NCBI GenBank assembly: GCA_937952305.1
Contig: CALFZO010000006.1
Location: forward strand, 124,001 to 188,000
Source: an uncultured Anaerolineales bacterium
GTDB lineage: Bacteria; Chloroflexota; Anaerolineae; Anaerolineales; UBA6663
DNA: 64,000 bases
Direction: 5' to 3'
Shown here: positions 60,052 through 64,000 of the stretch, piece by piece
Layout: every line of letters starts with the position of its first letter
How positions within the stretch are numbered: the first letter of the stretch is position 1
Translations under genes and position numbers: made by a program
The notes under the pieces: generated by a model
What the model was told of the DNA's origin: nothing
Seen by the model: the letters and a program-made list of their open reading frames with translations, nothing else
Databases searched by the model: none

Positions 60052-62586
60052 TCAGCCCGCGTCCGGGGCCAGCAGCGCCACCGCCTGGCTGCGCACATCG
60101 TCCAGGATCAGCTCAAGGTGGTGCCCCGGCCGAAAATCGGCGACGTCGATCAGGCGCAGGCAGGCGGCCACCGCCGGGCTGGCCGCCACCCGGTCCAGCA
60201 GGCGGTTGGGCGTGCCGGAGAAAAAATCCTGGTTGAAGACTGACTGCGGATCGTCCAGGCAGACGGCCACCGGGTAGATCTGCGCCTCCATCAGGTCCTG
60301 AAAGAAGTGCGTGCCCAGGGACGGCTCCGGCGCCGGCCCATGGCCGCGCCCGGCCAGCTCCACCAGGGCGCCGGCGTTGTAGATGTCGGCGTAGCTCACG
60401 TACACGCCCAGCTCCGGGTTGGTGGTGCCCCAGCGGCCCGGCCCCACCAGGATGTACGCCTTCTCGCCCAAAGTAAGGTTGAGCTGCGCGATGGCCTTGG
60501 TCAGCTCGGCGCGCCCGGCCGCCGTGGGCAGGACCGAGTAGGCCTCGGGCGCCACGTAGACCACGTGGCGGATGTGCGGCAGGTAGCCTTGCGGCACCAC
60601 AAAGCGCGTAGACAGGATGACGCGCTCCGGCGCCAGGTCGCGTGGCAGGGCGGCCACGGCCGGCAGCGGCAGCGTGCTTTGCGGCCGGCATTGCAGCAGC
60701 GTCAGCGCCACCTGCGGCCGCCCGCCGTCGGCGTCCACCACGCGCACCGTGAACTCCAGGTCCACGGCCACGTGGTAATGCTCCTCCAACACCCGCAGCA
60801 TCTGGGCCAGCAGGGCCGCGAAGGAGGTCCGGCGCACCAGGCCATCGAAGGTCAGCACCAGGCCGGGGATGTCGCCGGCCAGCAGCGTGCCGCGCGGCGT
60901 CGTGAAGAAGCCGTCCGCCTCCAGTTGCGCCAGGTAGCGCAGCGCCGGGTAGTCCGGCGTCAGGACCTCGGCCACCGGCCGGGTGACCAGCGTGTTGGCC
61001 TCCAGGTCGATCAGGTCCACCCAGTGCTGTGAGTAGAAGCGCAGAGCCTCCGGCGAGTCGTCGGGCTGGAGGGTGGGGTGGCTGAGCGCGATCAGGTGCG
61101 GGTAGTCGTTGCCGACGCGGTCGACGGCGCGCGTCCCCAGCCCCCACACCAGCCGCACAAAGCCGGCCTCGGGCCGGATGCGCGGCGACCAGCGATACAG
61201 GTTGCGGCTGAAGGCCACGCCCGCCCCGAACGGCAGGCAATAACGCCCAAAGCGCTCGCCCTGCACCACCTGGATCAGGATGGCCATGCGCTCGTCGTAG
61301 TCTTGCAGCTTCTTGCTGCGCCGGTAGAGCAGGGCCTCCGGCTTGAGCGTGCTGGCGTACGTTTGGGCAATGGCCTGCGTCAGCGCCCGCAGGTTCTCGT
61401 CCGGCGTCCCCTGGTTGGGACAGAAGAAGCTGTCGTACTTGCCGGCGAAAGAGGTGCCGAAGTTGTCCTCTAACTGGCTGGACGAGCGCACGATCAGCGG
61501 CTGCGCGCCCACGCGCGCCAGCATCGCCTCCAGCTCGCGCACGATCTCGGGCGGGAACCCGCCGGCCTGGAACTCGGCCTGGATCTGCGGATACTCCGCC
61601 CGGATCTGGTCCTCCGGCTTGTATTTCTGATTGTTCCAGTGCATCAGCCCGTTCATGGCCATGAACAGGTAGATCAGGTCCGAGCCCAGATAGTAGGACT
61701 CGGGCACGCGCACACTGGCGCGCACCGCCGGGTCGGCCGCCGTCTGCAGGATGCGCGCCGCCAGCCGGAGGCCGGCCGCCTTGCCGCCGATGCGGCCTTG
61801 GCCGATCCGGTGCGCGTAGATCTCGGCCAGGTCCGCCAGGGTCAGCCACTCCTTGGCCACGTTGATGTAGGCGAGTTGATCGCTGATCAGGCGCCGGATC
61901 AGGGCGACCTTGATATCGCGCCGGCAGTGCGCCAGGAACTCCTGCTCGCGCGCCGGCAGCTTCTCGATCGCTTGGGCTTGCGCGAACAGCACGCTCTCCG
62001 GGATCAGCTCCGGGTCGGAAAAAGCCAGCAGGTCCTGGACCGCCTGGTCCAGGTCACGCGGCGTGGCGCGCTCGCCGCCGGCCCGCTGCCAGATCGGCGC
62101 CGAGTGGATCACGCGGCGATGGATCACCAGGCCGTGGCCGCGGCATTGCTGGATGTCGTCGTCATCCACCATCTGCAGATCAAGCGTAAAGCAGGCCGGG
62201 CGTGCGTTGCGGCAGCCATAGCGGCGCCGGCGCTCCGCCAGCCCCGCTTCCAGCGTCTCCCCCAGGCCGTGCAGGGCCGCGCTCTTGCGTTCCACCCACG
62301 CGATCAGGTTGATGCCGCCGCGCCGGCTGCCATCGCCCAGGCCGGCCGCGCCGTCCTCGCCGGTGCTGCGGTAGATGGCCTTGACGGTCGGGTCCAGCCG
62401 GCCGACGAGCTCGCCGACCTGCCGGACCAGGCTGTCACACAGCGCGCCGCAGACGTCGCAGCGCCCCTCGCGCAGGGCTTGCTGCGCCTGCGGGGCGTTG
62501 CCGCCGAACTTGGCCGCCGCGCAATCGGCGACGGCCTGGTCCAGCAGTTGGTCGGCCAACGCGGGGTCTAGTTCCACGGCGGACAT
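60052..62586 (-). CDS. PEP/pyruvate-binding-domain protein (PPDK/PEPS N-domain type)
   Basis: An 844-aa protein whose centre (about 270-640) is the ATP-grasp-like pyruvate/phosphoenolpyruvate-binding domain: GQGRIGGKAAGLRLA, PLIVRSSSQLEDNFGTSFAG, RMAILIQVVQGERFG. A Cys-rich N-terminus (C-x2-C-x3-C in GRCDVCGALCDSL) and a novel C-terminal part (about 650-844) with VGPGRWGTTNPELGV follow. The His-swivelling and PEP-binding C-domains of true PPDK are absent. Its reaction is unknown, possibly a phosphotransfer or regulatory partner. ATG at 62586 is used; a GTG lies 9 bp upstream. It follows the glutamate-synthase gene on the same strand. Confidence 0.75.
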   Translation of the reverse strand: MSAVELDPALADQLLDQAVADCAAAKFGGNAPQAQQALREGRCDVCGALCDSLVRQVGELVGRLDPTVKAIYRSTGEDGAAGLGDGSRRGGINLIAWVERKSAALHGLGETLEAGLAERRRRYGCRNARPACFTLDLQMVDDDDIQQCRGHGLVIHRRVIHSAPIWQRAGGERATPRDLDQAVQDLLAFSDPELIPESVLFAQAQAIEKLPAREQEFLAHCRRDIKVALIRRLISDQLAYINVAKEWLTLADLAEIYAHRIGQGRIGGKAAGLRLAARILQTAADPAVRASVRVPESYYLGSDLIYLFMAMNGLMHWNNQKYKPEDQIRAEYPQIQAEFQAGGFPPEIVRELEAMLARVGAQPLIVRSSSQLEDNFGTSFAGKYDSFFCPNQGTPDENLRALTQAIAQTYASTLKPEALLYRRSKKLQDYDERMAILIQVVQGERFGRYCLPFGAGVAFSRNLYRWSPRIRPEAGFVRLVWGLGTRAVDRVGNDYPHLIALSHPTLQPDDSPEALRFYSQHWVDLIDLEANTLVTRPVAEVLTPDYPALRYLAQLEADGFFTTPRGTLLAGDIPGLVLTFDGLVRRTSFAALLAQMLRVLEEHYHVAVDLEFTVRVVDADGGRPQVALTLLQCRPQSTLPLPAVAALPRDLAPERVILSTRFVVPQGYLPHIRHVVYVAPEAYSVLPTAAGRAELTKAIAQLNLTLGEKAYILVGPGRWGTTNPELGVYVSYADIYNAGALVELAGRGHGPAPEPSLGTHFFQDLMEAQIYPVAVCLDDPQSVFNQDFFSGTPNRLLDRVAASPAVAACLRLIDVADFRPGHHLELILDDVRSQAVALLAPDAG

Positions 62587-62625
62587 GCCACCCACCCTTA
62601 CGATGTCTGCGGCGCGGCCAGAGCG

Positions 62626-62653
62626 CGCTCAACTGAGCGCGCTCAGTTGAGCG
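62626..62653. promoter_or_regulatory. Perfect 28-bp palindrome
   Basis: CGCTCAACTGAGCG joined directly to CGCTCAGTTGAGCG. It covers the last codons of the glutamate-synthase gene and reaches into the 56-bp gap before the PPDK-like gene. It may be an operator for the downstream gene or a hairpin; no T-run follows. Confidence 0.5.
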
Positions 62654-64000
62654 ACGGCAGCGGCGGCTTGCGGCGCGTCTTGGGCCGCGCGCCGCGCGAT
62701 CCGGACCGGCGCTCAGACGCGGTGTGCCCGTTGCCCTGGCGCCCCACCGGGGCCAGCGCCTCCCAGATGGGCAGCGGCCGCTCGTAGCCCGCCAGCTTGA
62801 GGCCGGTCAGCGCGGCCGTGTTCATGTCCAGCGCGCGCAGATCCTCGGTGGACAGGTCGGCGATGGCGCGATGGCCGGAGAGCATGGTCAGGATCTTGAC
62901 CTCCTCCGCGCAGGCATGGATGAAGTTGGCCAGCTTCTGCCCGGCCGCCAGCGGGTCCAGGCGGGCGCGCAGTTCGGGCTTCTGGCTGGTGATGCCGTAC
63001 GGGCAGTTGCCCTTGTGGCAGGCGTAGCAGGCGCGGCAGCCCATGGCGATCTCGGCCGCGCTGCCGAAACCAACCGCGTCGGCGCCCATGGCCAGGGCCT
63101 TGAAGGCGTCCAGGCCGTTGCGCAGGCCGCCCAGCGCGATCAGCTTGACCTGGCGGTGCACGCCATAGTCCTTCAGCGCCTGGACCGCCGGCGGGAGACA
63201 GGCGATGGTGGGGATGCCCACGCCCTGGGTGACGATGTCCGGCGAGCAGCCGGTGCCGCCCACCAGGCCGTCGATGCTGATGGCGTCGGCGCCGGCTTCG
63301 ATGCAGGCGGCCACGTCCGCGTACGGGCGCGACGGCCCGAGCTTGAACAGGATCGGCACGCGATAATCGGTGACGTCGCGCAGGAACGCCACCATGCGGC
63401 GCATGTCCTCCGGCGTCTGCACGTCATAGTAACGGCACGGGCTGAGCGCGTCCGAGCCCACCGGCACGCCGCGCACGCGTGAGACGGCCTCCGTGACCTT
63501 GGAGCCGAGCAGGTGGCCGCCCATGCCGGGTTTAGCGCCCTGGCCGATCTTGACCTCGACCGCGTCGCCGGCGTTGACGTAGTCCGCCGAGACGCCCCAC
63601 CGGCCGGTGGACCACTGGATGACGAGGTAGCCGCCCGGGTCCCACTGCTTGTGGGCGCGGGCCTCATCGGCGTAACCGCGCGCCAGCCACGCCTCGGCCG
63701 GCACCAGGCCGCCCTCGCCGGTGTTGGTGGCGATGCCGGTCAGGGCCGCGCCGATGGCCAGGGCCTGCTTGGCCTCCTGGCTCAGCGCGCCGAACGACAT
63801 GGCCGCCCACACAAACGGCAGCTTGAGCCGCAGCGGCTGGGAGCAAGTGTCCGCGCCGATGATCACTTCCAGGTCGCACTCCTCGCGGTACTTGTCGCGC
63901 GGCGCCGCGCTGGCGATCTGGCTGGGCACAACCGTGATCGTATCGAAGTTGGGCGTCGGGCCTTGCGTGCCAAAGCCGCGCAGCAGGTACTCGCCGGTCT
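62643..64000 (-). CDS. gltB: Glutamate synthase FMN-domain protein (partial)
   Basis: The C-terminal 451 residues of a glutamate synthase large-subunit-type FMN domain; the frame continues past the right window edge (the visible start begins TGEYLLRGFGTQGPTPNF). It has FMN-barrel motifs (GIATNTGEGGLVPAEAWLA, KIGQGAKPGMGGHL, SIDGLVGGTGCSPD) and the 3Fe-4S cysteines in MGCRACYACHKGNCPYG (C-x5-C-x4-C). Lack of a long glutamine-amidotransferase part in the visible region fits the stand-alone FMN/ferredoxin-type enzyme. The basic C-terminal tail after about residue 420 looks disordered. It stands upstream of the PPDK-like gene. Confidence 0.88.
   Translation of the reverse strand, partial: TGEYLLRGFGTQGPTPNFDTITVVPSQIASAAPRDKYREECDLEVIIGADTCSQPLRLKLPFVWAAMSFGALSQEAKQALAIGAALTGIATNTGEGGLVPAEAWLARGYADEARAHKQWDPGGYLVIQWSTGRWGVSADYVNAGDAVEVKIGQGAKPGMGGHLLGSKVTEAVSRVRGVPVGSDALSPCRYYDVQTPEDMRRMVAFLRDVTDYRVPILFKLGPSRPYADVAACIEAGADAISIDGLVGGTGCSPDIVTQGVGIPTIACLPPAVQALKDYGVHRQVKLIALGGLRNGLDAFKALAMGADAVGFGSAAEIAMGCRACYACHKGNCPYGITSQKPELRARLDPLAAGQKLANFIHACAEEVKILTMLSGHRAIADLSTEDLRALDMNTAALTGLKLAGYERPLPIWEALAPVGRQGNGHTASERRSGSRGARPKTRRKPPLPSLN

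Overview
The window reads as a chromosomal segment of a very GC-rich bacterium, most likely a member of the Chloroflexota (Anaerolineae-like). This is an inference from several things taken together. There are secreted proteins with long Thr/Pro linkers, multi-GAF histidine kinases, M16 peptidase pairs, ComEA-like helix-hairpin-helix membrane proteins, an F420-type luciferase-like oxidoreductase, a split gatCA...gatB arrangement, and frequent GTG/TTG starts. No rRNA, tRNA, CRISPR array, insertion sequence or prophage was seen. Both window edges cut a gene.

Layout. 1-7.5 kb (minus): a truncated membrane sensor, a hybrid response-regulator/histidine kinase, an OmpR-like regulator and a PAS-GAF-GAF-GAF histidine kinase, preceded on the same strand by a membrane-anchored cell-wall amidase. 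8.3-9.9 kb (plus): a methyltransferase and a lipoprotein hydrolase. 9.9-16.9 kb (minus): a compact run of a Na/Pi-type transporter, an HD hydrolase, a 63-aa protein, acpS, an M16 peptidase pair, ugd and a zincin. 17.2-20.2 kb (plus): two unknown membrane proteins and recF. 20.3-23.2 kb (minus): HtrA, a DnaJ-type chaperone and a membrane-anchored nuclease-fold-like protein. 23.4-30.7 kb (plus): the most unusual block. It holds a 43-aa membrane peptide, a C39-like peptidase with TPR-like repeats, two HhH-TM-linker-LamG proteins, a Ser/Thr kinase fused to a LuxR-type HTH and an orphan CpaF-like ATPase. 30.7-41.6 kb: transporters and metabolic enzymes, including azlC and azlD separated by a short-chain dehydrogenase. 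41.8-52.2 kb: two giant secreted modular proteins (lamin-tail/OB-fold; CBM/propeller/lectin), a secreted hydrolase, and an AraC-regulator cluster on the opposite strand. 52.2-60 kb (plus): gatC, gatA, a sugar nucleotidyltransferase, an aminotransferase, gatB and glutamate dehydrogenase. 60-64 kb (minus): a PEP/pyruvate-binding-domain protein and the FMN domain of glutamate synthase.

The themes are signalling and cell-envelope or surface biology in the first half and core metabolism and translation in the last 12 kb. A recurring regulatory pattern is a -10-like hexamer placed exactly 6 nt before the start codon in five genes, which predicts leaderless transcripts. The strongest candidate for an undescribed system is the 23.4-30.7 kb block, where two paralogous proteins would link a cytoplasmic DNA-binding-type domain to an extracellular lectin-like domain.
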